Source: Kaistia granuli DSM 23481
GTDB lineage: Bacteria > Pseudomonadota > Alphaproteobacteria > Rhizobiales > Kaistiaceae
Assembly: GCF_000380505.1 (NCBI RefSeq)
Contig: NZ_AQYH01000003.1
Location: 62,001 to 126,000, forward strand
Direction of reading: 5' to 3'
DNA: 64,000 nt
Each line of letters opens with the position of its first letter. Within the stretch, counting starts at the first letter, position 1. The translations under genes were made by a program, and so were the position numbers. The notes under the pieces are model-generated. The model worked only from the letters and a program-made list of their open reading frames with translations, did no database searches and was not told where the DNA came from. Shown piece by piece: positions 26,128-34,849 of the stretch.

Positions 26128-28020
26128 ATGAAGTTCTTCGAACGGTGCCAGGGGCGCGCCGCTCTCTCCCTTTTCGTCACACTTCCAGTGGTTCTGGCGG
26201 CCGATTGTGCCCGGGCAGACCAGCTCGACGACATCGTCGTCACCGCCTATCGCGGTGCGACCGACATCGCCAAATCGGGCAGCGCGATCACCGTCATCCC
26301 CGGCGACAAGATCAACAATGCCTCGCCAGGCTCGCTCGTCGACGTGCTGCGCCAGGTGCCGGGCCTGACCGTCACCCAGTCCGGCGGCCCCGGCGGCACC
26401 ACCGAGGTCAGCATCCGCGGCGCCGAAGCCGGCCACACGCTGGTCATGATCGACGGCGTCCGCGTCAACGATCCGGCCAGCGCCCGCAATGCCTTCGACT
26501 TCGCCGTCTTCTCGCCGACCGATATCGAGCGCGTCGAGATCCTGCGCGGCCCGCAAAGCGCGCTCTACGGCTCGGATGCGATGGGCGGCGTCATCAACAT
26601 CATCACCCGCAAGCGCAAGGGGCCTGTGTCGATGACGGCCGGCGCCGAGGGTGGCAGCTACAGCACCTTCGCCGGCAATGCCGCCATCGGCGGCAGCGTC
26701 GGCCCGGTCAGCCTCTCGGTCAGCGGCACCATCTTCGACACCAACGGCTTTTCACGCGTCGGCGACCGCGACAATGGCGAGGCGGACGGCACCCAGAAAT
26801 TCGCCGGAACCGCGCGCGGCAGCTATGAGTCGGGCGAGGGGCAGGGCTTCAGCTTCGCCGTCACCGCCTACCGCCAGGAATCGGACGTCGAGAAGGGCTC
26901 CAAGCCGACCGACGACCTGCCCGGCTACGAGCGCGACCGAGATGTCGTCTCCGGCTTCGGCCGCTTCGATTTCGAGGCCTTCGAGGGCAAGCTCAACAAC
27001 CAGATCACCTTCTTCGGCGCCGAGACGACTAGCGCCTATATCGAGCCCGTGCCGCGTACGACGGATTCGCGCGGCACCAATTACGGCGTCGAGTACCAGA
27101 GCACCCTCGACATGGGGCAGGCGGGCACCCTGATCTGGGGCGCGCGAGCGGAAAAGGAAGGCGGCACGCAGAGCGTAACGCCTGTCCCGCTCAAGCCTTC
27201 AGGCTTTGACGACGAACGCACGCTGCTGGCCATCTTTGCGTTGCAGCAGTTCACCCTGTTCGACCGGCTCAACCTGTCGCTCGGCGGGCGCTATGACGAG
27301 GATGTCGACGGCCAGGGCTTTCTGACGGGACGCGCGACGGCGGCCTATCTGATCGACGAGAGCGGCACGAAGCTGCGCGGCAGCTTCGGTAACGCTGCCA
27401 AGCGGCCGACGATGTTCCAGCTGTTCGATGCGCAATTCGGCAATCCGGATCTCATCGACGAGGAAAGCTGGGGCGGCGACATCGGCATCGACCAGGAACT
27501 GTTCGACGGCCGGCTGACGTTCTCGGCGACCGGCTTCTACAACCGCTTCACCAATCTGATCAGCTACTCGCTCGCGACAAACGACTATATCAACATCACC
27601 AACGCCGAAACGTCCGGTCTGGAATTCTCGGCCGATGCGATCCTCTGGCCGTCCGTTCTGAGGGCGACAGCCTCCTACACCTATCTGAACGCCATCAATC
27701 TCGACACCGACCTGCCGCTGTCGCGCCGGCCGGAAAATAGCGGCTCGCTGACGCTGACCTATACCGGGATCGAGAATTTCGAGTTCGGCGCGACGGCGAT
27801 CTTTGTCGGCGACCGTTTCAACAACGATCCGGCGAAAGCGGCCCAATTGGTCCCGCTCGAGAGCTACACCAAGATCGACCTCAGCGCTTCCTACCGGCTC
27901 AATCCGCAGACGACGCTCTATGCCCGGCTCGAGAACCTGACCGATGTCGAATACCAGGACGCCTTCGGTTACAACAATGCCGGCCGCTCGGGCTATGTCG
28001 GATTGAGATGGACGCATTGA
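26128..28020 (+). CDS. btuB: TonB-dependent outer-membrane receptor, BtuB-like
   Basis: Protein of 630 residues. After a signal peptide (ALSLFVTLPVVLAADCARA) comes a TonB box DDIVVTA, closely like the enteric BtuB box. The plug domain shows VDVLRQVPGLTVTQSGGPGG, IRGAEAGHTLVMIDGVRVND and RVEILRGPQSALYGSDAMGG followed by VINIITRK; the rest is a beta-barrel ending in GRSGYVGLRWTH. The neighbours btuC, btuD and divergent btuF support corrinoid as substrate. GAGGT at 26116-26120 is the ribosome site. Substrate is inferred from context. Confidence 0.92.
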   Translation: MKFFERCQGRAALSLFVTLPVVLAADCARADQLDDIVVTAYRGATDIAKSGSAITVIPGDKINNASPGSLVDVLRQVPGLTVTQSGGPGGTTEVSIRGAEAGHTLVMIDGVRVNDPASARNAFDFAVFSPTDIERVEILRGPQSALYGSDAMGGVINIITRKRKGPVSMTAGAEGGSYSTFAGNAAIGGSVGPVSLSVSGTIFDTNGFSRVGDRDNGEADGTQKFAGTARGSYESGEGQGFSFAVTAYRQESDVEKGSKPTDDLPGYERDRDVVSGFGRFDFEAFEGKLNNQITFFGAETTSAYIEPVPRTTDSRGTNYGVEYQSTLDMGQAGTLIWGARAEKEGGTQSVTPVPLKPSGFDDERTLLAIFALQQFTLFDRLNLSLGGRYDEDVDGQGFLTGRATAAYLIDESGTKLRGSFGNAAKRPTMFQLFDAQFGNPDLIDEESWGGDIGIDQELFDGRLTFSATGFYNRFTNLISYSLATNDYINITNAETSGLEFSADAILWPSVLRATASYTYLNAINLDTDLPLSRRPENSGSLTLTYTGIENFEFGATAIFVGDRFNNDPAKAAQLVPLESYTKIDLSASYRLNPQTTLYARLENLTDVEYQDAFGYNNAGRSGYVGLRWTH

Positions 28021-29054
28021 CCGCATCGAGGCCGGATCTTCTCAAGCGGGGAGCGGCAAGCCGCTTCCTCGTGCCCGGCCTTGTTGCGCTGATGGTCGTG
28101 CTGTTCCTGTGGTCGCTCGGCGTCGGTCCGGTGCTGTTGCCGCTGCGCGCCGTCATCGACGGTTTGTTCGGCACCGGTGACGAGGCCGCGCGGCTGATCA
28201 TCCGCGAAATCCGGCTGCCGCGCGCCATCCTGGCGGTGGCGATCGGCTTCTCGCTCGGCCTGGCCGGGGCGTCGCTGCAGGGGCTGTTGCGTAATCCGCT
28301 GGCATCGCCCTCGCTGTTCGGCGCTCCCTCGGCGGCGGCCTTCGGGGCGGTGCTCGTCATCGCCTTCGGCTTCTTCGACGCGCTGTCCTATTTCCTGCCG
28401 CTGGCGGCCATGCTCGGCGCGTTGCTGTCGGTCGGCCTGCTGCTCCTGATCGCAGGCCCGCGCGCCAGCCTATTGGTTATCATCCTCGCCGGGCTCGCCA
28501 TATCGAGCCTCGCCGGCGCGGCGACCTCGCTGGCGCTCAACCTCGCGCCCAATCCGTTCGCGGCGCTCGAGATCGCGTTCTGGCTGCTGGGCTCGCTGGA
28601 AGACCGCAGCATGCAGCATGTCTGGATCGCGCTGCCCTTCATCACCGCCGGCACGATCCTGTTGTTCGTGGACGGCGCCGCCTTCCGGGCGCTGACTCTG
28701 GGCGAGGATGCCGCCGCGAGCCTCGGCATCCGGCTCGGCCGGGTGCGGCTCCGCGTCGTCCTTGGCGTGGCGCTGGCGGTCGGCGGCGGCGTCGCGGTCG
28801 CCGGCACGATCGGTTTCGTCGGTCTCGTCGCGCCGCATCTGGTGCGGCCATTCGTGCGGCATGATCCGGCGCGGCTGATGTTGCCGGCGGCGCTCGCCGG
28901 CGCGGCGCTGCTGACGGCCGCCGATATCCTGGTGCGGATCATTCCGGCGCAGAACGAGATCAAGGTCGGCGTCGTCACGGCGCTGATCGGTGCGCCGCTG
29001 TTCATCGTGCTCGTCTTCCGCCACCGCCGCGGCCTGACCGGGGAGGTATCGTGA
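28008..29054 (+). CDS. btuC: ABC transporter permease, BtuC-like (FecCD family)
   Basis: Protein of 348 residues with about ten membrane helices. Landmarks of the family are IREIRLPRAILAVAIGFSLG followed by LAGASLQGLLRNPLASPSLFG, ILAGLAISSLAGAATSL, FWLLGSLEDRS, and GTIGFVGLVAPHLVRPFVRHD near the C terminus. It forms the inner-membrane channel for the BtuF-bound ligand. The ATG at 28008 overlaps the end of btuB by 13 bases, and its stop overlaps btuD. Confidence 0.94.
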   Translation: MDALTASRPDLLKRGAASRFLVPGLVALMVVLFLWSLGVGPVLLPLRAVIDGLFGTGDEAARLIIREIRLPRAILAVAIGFSLGLAGASLQGLLRNPLASPSLFGAPSAAAFGAVLVIAFGFFDALSYFLPLAAMLGALLSVGLLLLIAGPRASLLVIILAGLAISSLAGAATSLALNLAPNPFAALEIAFWLLGSLEDRSMQHVWIALPFITAGTILLFVDGAAFRALTLGEDAAASLGIRLGRVRLRVVLGVALAVGGGVAVAGTIGFVGLVAPHLVRPFVRHDPARLMLPAALAGAALLTAADILVRIIPAQNEIKVGVVTALIGAPLFIVLVFRHRRGLTGEVS

Positions 29055-29827
29055 TGACCGCCCTGCTGCGCGCCGATCGGGTCGGCGCAACCCTTGGCAA
29101 ACGACGGATCCTCGATGCCGTCGATCTTGCCGTCGCCGCCGGGGAGTTGGTGGTGGTGATCGGCCCGAACGGCGCCGGCAAGACGACGCTGGTGCGCCGG
29201 CTGGCCGGATTGCTGGACGGAACCGGATCGGTCCATGTCGGGGGTGAGCACGCCGAGGCCATCTCGCCGCGCATCCGGGCTCGCAAGATCGGTTATTTGC
29301 CGCAGGGCCATGTCTTTCACTGGCCGCTCGCGGTTGCCGACGTCGTCGCGCTCGGCCGGATTCCGCATGGCGCCGGCGCCGCCGATCTCGGCATGGCCGA
29401 TCAGGCCGCGGTGCTGAAAGCGATGGACGCCACTGGCACGCTGGCCTTCGCCGAGCGCAATGTGACGACGCTATCGGGGGGCGAGCGAGCGCGCGTCGCG
29501 CTTGCCCGGGTGCTGGCGGGAGAGCCGCAGATCATCCTCGCCGACGAGCCGGTTGCCGCGCTCGACGTCCGCTATCAGTTCGTCGTGCTCGATCTGCTGC
29601 GGGAGCGGGCGAGGGCGGGCGCCGCGATCATCGCCGTGCTGCACGATCTGTCGCTCGCGGCGCGTTATGCCGACCGGCTGGTGCTGATCGACGGCGGGCG
29701 CATCGTGGCAGAGGGACGGCCGGAAGCCGTCATCACCCATGAAAACCTGGCGTCGACCTTCGGCATCCGGGCGACGATCGAGACCGTTGACGGGCAGATC
29801 ACGGTGACGCCGCAAGGCGCGATCTGA
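29051..29827 (+). CDS. btuD: ABC transporter ATPase, BtuD-like
   Basis: Protein of 258 residues. It has Walker A GPNGAGKTTL (about residue 38), signature LSGGERARVALARVLAG (about 140), Walker B QIILADEPVAALD and the switch histidine in AVLHDLSLAARYADR. It drives import through BtuC. The start is GTG 29051 or the adjacent ATG 29054 (GTGATG), both overlapping the btuC stop. It ends the btuBCD unit. Confidence 0.94.
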   Translation: MMTALLRADRVGATLGKRRILDAVDLAVAAGELVVVIGPNGAGKTTLVRRLAGLLDGTGSVHVGGEHAEAISPRIRARKIGYLPQGHVFHWPLAVADVVALGRIPHGAGAADLGMADQAAVLKAMDATGTLAFAERNVTTLSGGERARVALARVLAGEPQIILADEPVAALDVRYQFVVLDLLRERARAGAAIIAVLHDLSLAARYADRLVLIDGGRIVAEGRPEAVITHENLASTFGIRATIETVDGQITVTPQGAI

Positions 29828-29941
29828 GCGCTCGAAGCTCCGCTACCGATTTTCCGCCATGCGCAGGGGATCCAAACGCCACCGACACCGTTGGGTGGTC
29901 AGCGCTTGTTGCGCCCCCTCACAGTTGGTACCCAATCTAGC

Positions 29942-30088
29942 ATGAACAGAAATTCGCTTTACCTGGTCGTCGGCGCCTTGATCGTCGTCGTTATCGGCCT
30001 CGGCGCCTATGTCTACAACGAACAGACCAAGCCGAAGGGCGTCGAGATCAAGCTCGACGAATCCGGTGTCTCCATCCAGGAAAACTAG
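29942..30088 (+). CDS. Small single-span membrane protein, function unknown
   Basis: Protein of 48 residues: MNRNSLYLVVGALIVVVIGL followed by GAYVYNEQTKPKGVEIKLDE and a short tail SGVSIQEN. It has one N-terminal helix with a short hydrophilic domain outside, similar in plan to small proteins common in Hyphomicrobiales. The ATG at 29942 is preferred to the longer GTG-initiated version at 29891 because it begins right at the helix. It lies between btuD and cobC but has its own 114-base spacer, so a B12 role is not implied. Confidence 0.65.
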   Translation: MNRNSLYLVVGALIVVVIGLGAYVYNEQTKPKGVEIKLDESGVSIQEN

Positions 30089-30098
30089 TGCCGGTGCA

Positions 30099-30126
30099 CC
30101 CGACGATTCGGTGACGATTCGTCGGG
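30099..30126. terminator. Possible bidirectional hairpin between convergent genes
   Basis: CCCGACGA and TCGTCGGG form an eight-base perfect stem between the 48-residue ORF (+) and cobC (-). It includes a tandem ACGATTCG repeat. No T-tract is present, so termination is only inferred from its convergent position. Confidence 0.4.
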
Positions 30127-30148
30127 CCTCGCGCCCGGTTGCGAAGCG

Positions 30149-31153
30149 CTAGAGCCGCCGCAAAGCTTCAGACAACCGGTCGAACTGGTCGTCTGGCGGT
30201 AAGCCGAACCGGATATGGTGCGGCCGGTCGGCAAAGATCCGCGTCCAGATGCCCTGGCGCGCCAGGCCTTCGTGGATCGCCACCGCAGACGGGGCGCGGA
30301 CCAGCACGAACAGATCTGTGCCGCCCTCGATTTCGAGCCCGGCTTCCGCCAGCAGTACCGAAAGTCTGGCACGACCGGCCCGCAACCGCTCGCGCGCGTC
30401 GCTCTGCCAGCCCAGATCGGCCAAGGCCTGGAGCCCGAGCGCGATAGCCGGCCCTGAAACCGGCCAGTCTCCCAGCAGTCCCTGCAGGCGGCCGATCGGT
30501 TCGCTAAGCCCGACGGCGAAACCAAGACGAATGCCAGCGAGCCCGAAGAACTTGCCGAACGAGCGCAGCACGACGATCGGTCGGCCGCCGAGCTCAGGAA
30601 TCACGCTGAGATCGGGCGCGATCTCTCCAAAAGCCTCGTCGACCACCAGCATGCCGCCGCGCTGGCCGAGTTCATCGGCGAAGCGCAGCAGTTCGGCCGG
30701 CGCGATCGGCCTGCCGTCGGGATTGTTCGGATTGACGAGAACAACGATCCCGGCGCGGCTCGCCGCTTCGGCAAGAGAACTGGTCTCCGCGACGTTGCGA
30801 CCCACCGCGCGCCAGGCTTCGGCGTGGCCGGAATAGGTCGGCCCGACGATGGCGACATCGCCCGCCATTGCGACGAGAGGCAGCAGCCGGAGTGCCAGAT
30901 CGGACCCGGGAACGGCGGCCACCGCCGAATCCGGCGTCGCGCCGCAATGCGTTCGGGCCGCGGCGATCAGGGCTGCGAGATCCGCGGGATCGGGCAGGCG
31001 CTGCAGATCGGCCATGGCGAAGCCGGGAATCGGGTAGGGATGCGGATTAATGCCGGTCGAAAGATCGAGCCAGTCGGCCAGCGGCACGCCATAGCGCGTC
31101 GAGGCGTCCCTGAGGGCGCCGCCGTGACGGGGAAGTGCGGAGAGATCGAGCAT
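30149..31153 (-). CDS. cobC: Threonine-phosphate decarboxylase (CobC/CobD-type PLP enzyme)
   Basis: Protein of 334 residues of the fold-type I aminotransferase family. The N terminus HGGALRDASTRYGVPLADWL plus DLSTGINPHPYPIP is typical of CobC; further on are VLVNPNNPDGRPI, VVDEAFGEIAPD and the PLP lysine Lys201 in RSFGKFFGLAGIRLGF. It supplies the aminopropanol arm for the CobD reaction. ATG at 31153 (MLDLSALPRHGG) is chosen; the longer frame runs through the tRNA-Cys region. It is separate from the cob operon, on the opposite strand. Confidence 0.93.
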   Translation of the reverse strand: MLDLSALPRHGGALRDASTRYGVPLADWLDLSTGINPHPYPIPGFAMADLQRLPDPADLAALIAAARTHCGATPDSAVAAVPGSDLALRLLPLVAMAGDVAIVGPTYSGHAEAWRAVGRNVAETSSLAEAASRAGIVVLVNPNNPDGRPIAPAELLRFADELGQRGGMLVVDEAFGEIAPDLSVIPELGGRPIVVLRSFGKFFGLAGIRLGFAVGLSEPIGRLQGLLGDWPVSGPAIALGLQALADLGWQSDARERLRAGRARLSVLLAEAGLEIEGGTDLFVLVRAPSAVAIHEGLARQGIWTRIFADRPHHIRFGLPPDDQFDRLSEALRRL

Positions 31154-31364
31154 TCCGGCCTTATCGGCCGGGACGGCGCGGCATGCAATCGCAAGCGATC
31201 CCGCAGCCGGCTTTCGGGCCAGCGAAAAGGCTGGGGCTCGTCTCGGGACTGCGACGCGGGAAAAGCTGGAAGCACGGGAAACACCCCGGCCAAATCCTTG
31301 GTGATGTTCACCAATCCGGATCGTCGGGATCCGAAGGCGACAACTTGTCGCCGGAAAGAGTATT

Positions 31365-31438
31365 TGGAGGCCTCGCCCGGAATCGAACCGGGATGCAAGG
31401 ATTTGCAGTCCTCTGCGTAACCATTCCGCCACGAGGCC
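31365..31438 (-). tRNA. tRNA-Cys (GCA)
   Basis: On the minus strand, a 74-base cloverleaf with encoded CCA: acceptor GGCCTCG / CGAGGCC, anticodon loop CTGCAAA (GCA) and T arm CGGTTCGATTCCG. It lies ~210 bases upstream of cobC on the same strand. Confidence 0.97.
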
Positions 31439-31643
31439 CTCGAGTTGGGGATGTAGAGGTAAGGGTGGGGGTTAGGCAAGAGCTAAATCACCCGTCATCC
31501 ACGACTTAACCGCGCAGCCCCCAGATATGCCGTGTGACAGCGGCAGCCTGCGGCGCCGGGGCCGGCGGGAATGGCTTGTCACCTCGCTGAACCCCCGGTA
31601 TTGGAACGTCTATTGCCACAACGACGATAAAGGGTCCCGGATC

Positions 31644-32312
31644 ATGGTCGATTTCGCCAAGGCGCGAACCACGATGGTGGACTGTCAGATTCGCACCGTC
31701 GACGTCACCGAGTACGATGTGCTCGACGCCTTCGCCGCGGTGCCGCGCGAAATCTTCGTGCCCGATCATCTGAAGCCGCTTGCCTATATCGATGAAGACA
31801 TCCTCGTCTCAGCCCAGGGCGCTACGCCGCGCTATGTCATGGAGCCCGGCCCGCTGGCCAAGCTCGTGCAGCTCGCCGGCATCCTGCCGACCGATCGCGT
31901 GCTCGATATCGGTTCGGCCACCGGCTATTCCGCCGCCGTGCTCGCGCGCCTCGCCGCTTCGGTCGTCGCGCTCGAATCGGACGAGGCGCTGGCCGCGCAG
32001 GCGATCGCCAACCTGACCGGTCTCGGCATCGACAATGTCGAGGTTGTCGTCGGCCCGCTGACCGAAGGCCATGCCGAGAAAGCGCCTTACGACATCATCC
32101 TGATCGAAGGCGCCGTGGAAGCAATTCCGCAGGCCATTCTCGACCAGATCGGCGAGGGCGGACGAATCGTGGCCGTGGTCGGATTGCATGGTCTTGCTGC
32201 GAGGGCGACCATCTATACTCGCTCCGGCGGCTCCATCAGCGGCCGTCCTGTGTTCAATGCCCATGTCCGTCCGCTGCCTGGCTTTGCCAAGCCCAAGACG
32301 TTCGTTTTCTGA
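31644..32312 (+). CDS. pcm: Protein-L-isoaspartate O-methyltransferase family protein
   Basis: Protein of 222 residues. The SAM-binding motif I is VLDIGSATGYSAAVLARLA (about residue 80) and the acidic motif VVALESDEALAAQA follows; the N terminus has TTMVDCQIRTVDVTEYDVLD followed by AFAAVPREIFVPDHL, typical of the Pcm family. The family repairs isoaspartyl damage using SAM. In this lineage the version next to tolC is shorter and its repair activity is less certain. ATG at 31644 follows AAAGGGTCCCGG; earlier in-frame starts precede non-conserved sequence. It is upstream of tolC with a 211-base gap. Confidence 0.88.
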   Translation: MVDFAKARTTMVDCQIRTVDVTEYDVLDAFAAVPREIFVPDHLKPLAYIDEDILVSAQGATPRYVMEPGPLAKLVQLAGILPTDRVLDIGSATGYSAAVLARLAASVVALESDEALAAQAIANLTGLGIDNVEVVVGPLTEGHAEKAPYDIILIEGAVEAIPQAILDQIGEGGRIVAVVGLHGLAARATIYTRSGGSISGRPVFNAHVRPLPGFAKPKTFVF

Positions 32313-32523
32313 TTTTCGTTTGATTTCATAGGGTTATGGCCTTCGAGTGAACTTCCCCCTCGTGCGCAGGCTGTGGCTTTCCAGTCGCATGGCACGGTTT
32401 ATTGGGCCTTAAGGGCGCCAGTGCCATTTGACGGTCTCGCGGCCTGTCGTACATTGGAGATCAATTGTCCGACGGTGGACGTCCGGTAGGGGGGCGTCGC
32501 CTCGCAACGCCGAGGTCTTGAAC

Positions 32524-33903
32524 GTGGTTTTTTCCCGGGTCTATCTGGCAACCGTAGCCTTGGCTGCGGTTATCGTAGCTGCCCCCTCTGTCCAGGCTGA
32601 TACTCTGACAACTGCGCTGTCGGAGACGTACAACAACAACCCGACTCTGAACGCGATGCGGGCTCAGCTGCGTGCTACCGACGAAAACGTTCCGCAGGCA
32701 CTGTCCGGCTATCGCCCGGTGCTGACGGCGAATGCCTTCATCGGTCCGTCCTATACAAGGGGGCGGAGTGGCCCCAATATTCCGACCTCCTCGAGGACCA
32801 CTTGGCCGCGCGGCGTCGGTCTGACGATCGAACAGCCGATTTTTCGCGGGTTTCGCACGCAGAACTCGGTGAAGCAGGCCGAATCGTCGGTTCTCGCCGG
32901 TCGCGAGATCCTGCGCTCGACCGAGCAGGACGTCCTGCTCGACGCCGTCGCCGGCTACACCAACGTGCTGCAGCAGCAGGCCATCGTCGGCCTGCGCGAG
33001 CAAAACATCGAATTCCTGCGCGAACAGCAGCGCGCCGCCGCCGACCGCCTCAAGGTTGGTGAGGGCACGCGTACCGACCTCGCCCAGACGGACGCGGCGT
33101 TGAGCCAGGGCCAGACCGCCTATGACGTGGCCGTCGCCGACCTGAATTCCGCCCGGGCCACCTATCTGCAGATCATCGGCGTCGCGCCGAAGAACCTCAC
33201 GCTGCCGGTGGTGAATACGCGGCTGCTGCCGAAATCGGCTGAAGCGGCGGTTTCCGCTGGCCAGTCGCGCCATCCGGCGATCCGCGCCGCCAGCTACAAT
33301 GTCGATACCGCCGCGTTCAACGTGAAGGTTATCGAAGGCCAGCTGCTGCCGACCGTTTCGTTGCAGGGCGATCTCTCGCGTCAGGATGATCCGTCGGTGA
33401 CGGGATCGTGGGGCACCTCCGCGACCTTCACGGCCAATTTGAGCGTGCCGATCTACGAAGGCGGCGTCGTCTATTCGCAGACGCGTCAGGCCAAGGAGAC
33501 GCTGGGACAGTTCCGTATCCAGCTCGATTCGGCCCGTGATCAGGTCCGGGCCGCCGCCGTTTCCGCCTATGGCCAGCTTCAGGCCGCGATTGCCTCGATC
33601 ACCTCGGCCCAGTCCCAGGTCAAGGCTTCGCAGCTCGCGCTGGAAGGCGTCATCGAAGAGCAGAAGGTCGGTCAGCGCACCACCCTCGATGTGCTGAACC
33701 AGCAGCAGTCGCTGTTGCAGGCACGCGAGACGCTGGTCCTCGCCCAGCGCGCTCAGGTCGTTGCCGCCTACAGCCTGCTGGCAACGGCCGGCGCCCTCTC
33801 GGCCGAGAACCTCGGTCTCAAGGTCCAGCGCTACGAGCCGAAGCAGCATTACCAGGCAGTCCGTGACAAGTGGATCGGCCTGCGCACGCCGGACGGCCGG
33901 TAA
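32524..33903 (+). CDS. tolC: TolC family outer-membrane efflux protein
   Basis: Protein of about 459 residues. The signal peptide FSRVYLATVALAAVIVAAPS ends at VQA-DTL, and the mature chain starts with LTTALSETYNNNPTLNAMRA. Two OEP repeats with long coiled helices follow, such as EQQRAAADRLKVGEGTRTDL and EEQKVGQRTTLDVLNQQQSL. It forms the trimeric outer-membrane channel for type I secretion and RND efflux. The GTG at 32524 is preferred because GAGG at 32512-32515 is eight bases upstream; a TTG at 32518 and a much longer 5' frame exist but are less plausible. Confidence 0.92.
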   Translation: MVFSRVYLATVALAAVIVAAPSVQADTLTTALSETYNNNPTLNAMRAQLRATDENVPQALSGYRPVLTANAFIGPSYTRGRSGPNIPTSSRTTWPRGVGLTIEQPIFRGFRTQNSVKQAESSVLAGREILRSTEQDVLLDAVAGYTNVLQQQAIVGLREQNIEFLREQQRAAADRLKVGEGTRTDLAQTDAALSQGQTAYDVAVADLNSARATYLQIIGVAPKNLTLPVVNTRLLPKSAEAAVSAGQSRHPAIRAASYNVDTAAFNVKVIEGQLLPTVSLQGDLSRQDDPSVTGSWGTSATFTANLSVPIYEGGVVYSQTRQAKETLGQFRIQLDSARDQVRAAAVSAYGQLQAAIASITSAQSQVKASQLALEGVIEEQKVGQRTTLDVLNQQQSLLQARETLVLAQRAQVVAAYSLLATAGALSAENLGLKVQRYEPKQHYQAVRDKWIGLRTPDGR

Positions 33904-33921
33904 TACAAGCTCCTGTCGGGG

Positions 33922-33960
33922 AAAAGCGATCGGCCTTGTTCCGGCCGGTCGCCCTTTTCG
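33922..33960 (+). terminator. Rho-independent terminator after tolC
   Basis: GCGATCGGCC and GGCCGGTCGC form a stem with one G-T wobble around TTGTTCC, flanked by AAAA upstream and CCTTTTCG downstream. Confidence 0.75.
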
Positions 33961-34029
33961 TTACCCTGACACCCGGAATCGCATGTGTATCAAGGCGATT
34001 CGGCAGCGTATGTTGGGTGTGGGGTGACG

Positions 34030-34668
34030 ATGGCCAAAGTCAGTGCGGCGCAAGAGCCTTCGATGGAAGAGATCCTCGCCTCGATCCGCCGGATCATCTC
34101 TGAGGACGACGCCGGCCACGGCGTCATCAAGCCGGCCGAGCCCGCGAGCGCGCCGGCCAAGCTCCCGAGCGTCCCGGTTTCGGCGGCCGATATCGACGCC
34201 CTGTTCAGTGCCCGTGTGGCTGAATTCGCACCGATCGAGCCGCGTGCCGAGGTTCCCCGTGCTGAACCTGCGCGAGCAGAGCCGCCTCGCGCCGAGCCGA
34301 CGCCGGCTCCGGCTCCTGTGCCGCCGGCGATCGAGCCGCGTATGCTGCGCACGACGTTGCCGCCCTTGACGGAACCTGCGCCGGTCGTGTCTCGCAGCGA
34401 GCGCCCGTTGCCACCGGCAGCGCCGAAATCACATGCCGGCGACGTGCCTCGCAGCCCGGGCCTGTTGTCGGCGGCGACCGATGCCGCCGTCAGTTCGGCT
34501 TTCGGCGATCTCTCCAACACCGTGCTCTCGGGCAATCCCCAGACGCTGGATGATCTCGTCAAGGAGATGCTTCGGCCGATGCTGAAGAGCTGGCTGGACG
34601 ACAATCTGCCGCCGCTCGTCGAGCGCCTCGTCCGCGACGAGATCGAGCGCCTGTCGCGCCGCCGCTAA
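34030..34668 (+). CDS. popZ: PopZ-like polar organising protein (DUF2497)
   Basis: Protein of 212 residues. It has the PopZ plan: conserved N-terminal helix [20 protein letters not shown], a long Pro/Ala/Glu-rich disordered middle (residues ~40-145, with repeats such as [17 protein letters not shown]), and a conserved C-terminal oligomerisation region [20 protein letters not shown] plus [19 protein letters not shown]. PopZ condenses at cell poles and anchors the chromosome origin. Gene order tolC-popZ-valS is typical for the lineage. ATG at 34030 is chosen over upstream in-frame codons lacking conserved sequence. Confidence 0.92.
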   Translation: MAKVSAAQEPSMEEILASIRRIISEDDAGHGVIKPAEPASAPAKLPSVPVSAADIDALFSARVAEFAPIEPRAEVPRAEPARAEPPRAEPTPAPAPVPPAIEPRMLRTTLPPLTEPAPVVSRSERPLPPAAPKSHAGDVPRSPGLLSAATDAAVSSAFGDLSNTVLSGNPQTLDDLVKEMLRPMLKSWLDDNLPPLVERLVRDEIERLSRRR

Positions 34669-34849
34669 CACCCGGCGCCTGACTTCAGCGAGACATTTCG
34701 GCGCTCCGCGAGCACGCGAGTCGGGCGCTAGCCGCGCTTGTCGGGAGCCTGCCGAACACCCATCTCCGGAGATCGCCCGCGGCGGCGCGGTTGACTCGCC
34801 ACCGGCCATCCGATCTACACCAGTTCAAACTCCTCATCCGGAAACGGTC

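Noticed and set aside
31154-31364. A cobalamin riboswitch upstream of cobC on the minus strand
   Set aside because: The stretch has GC-rich hairpins but no riboswitch core; at most a plain leader.
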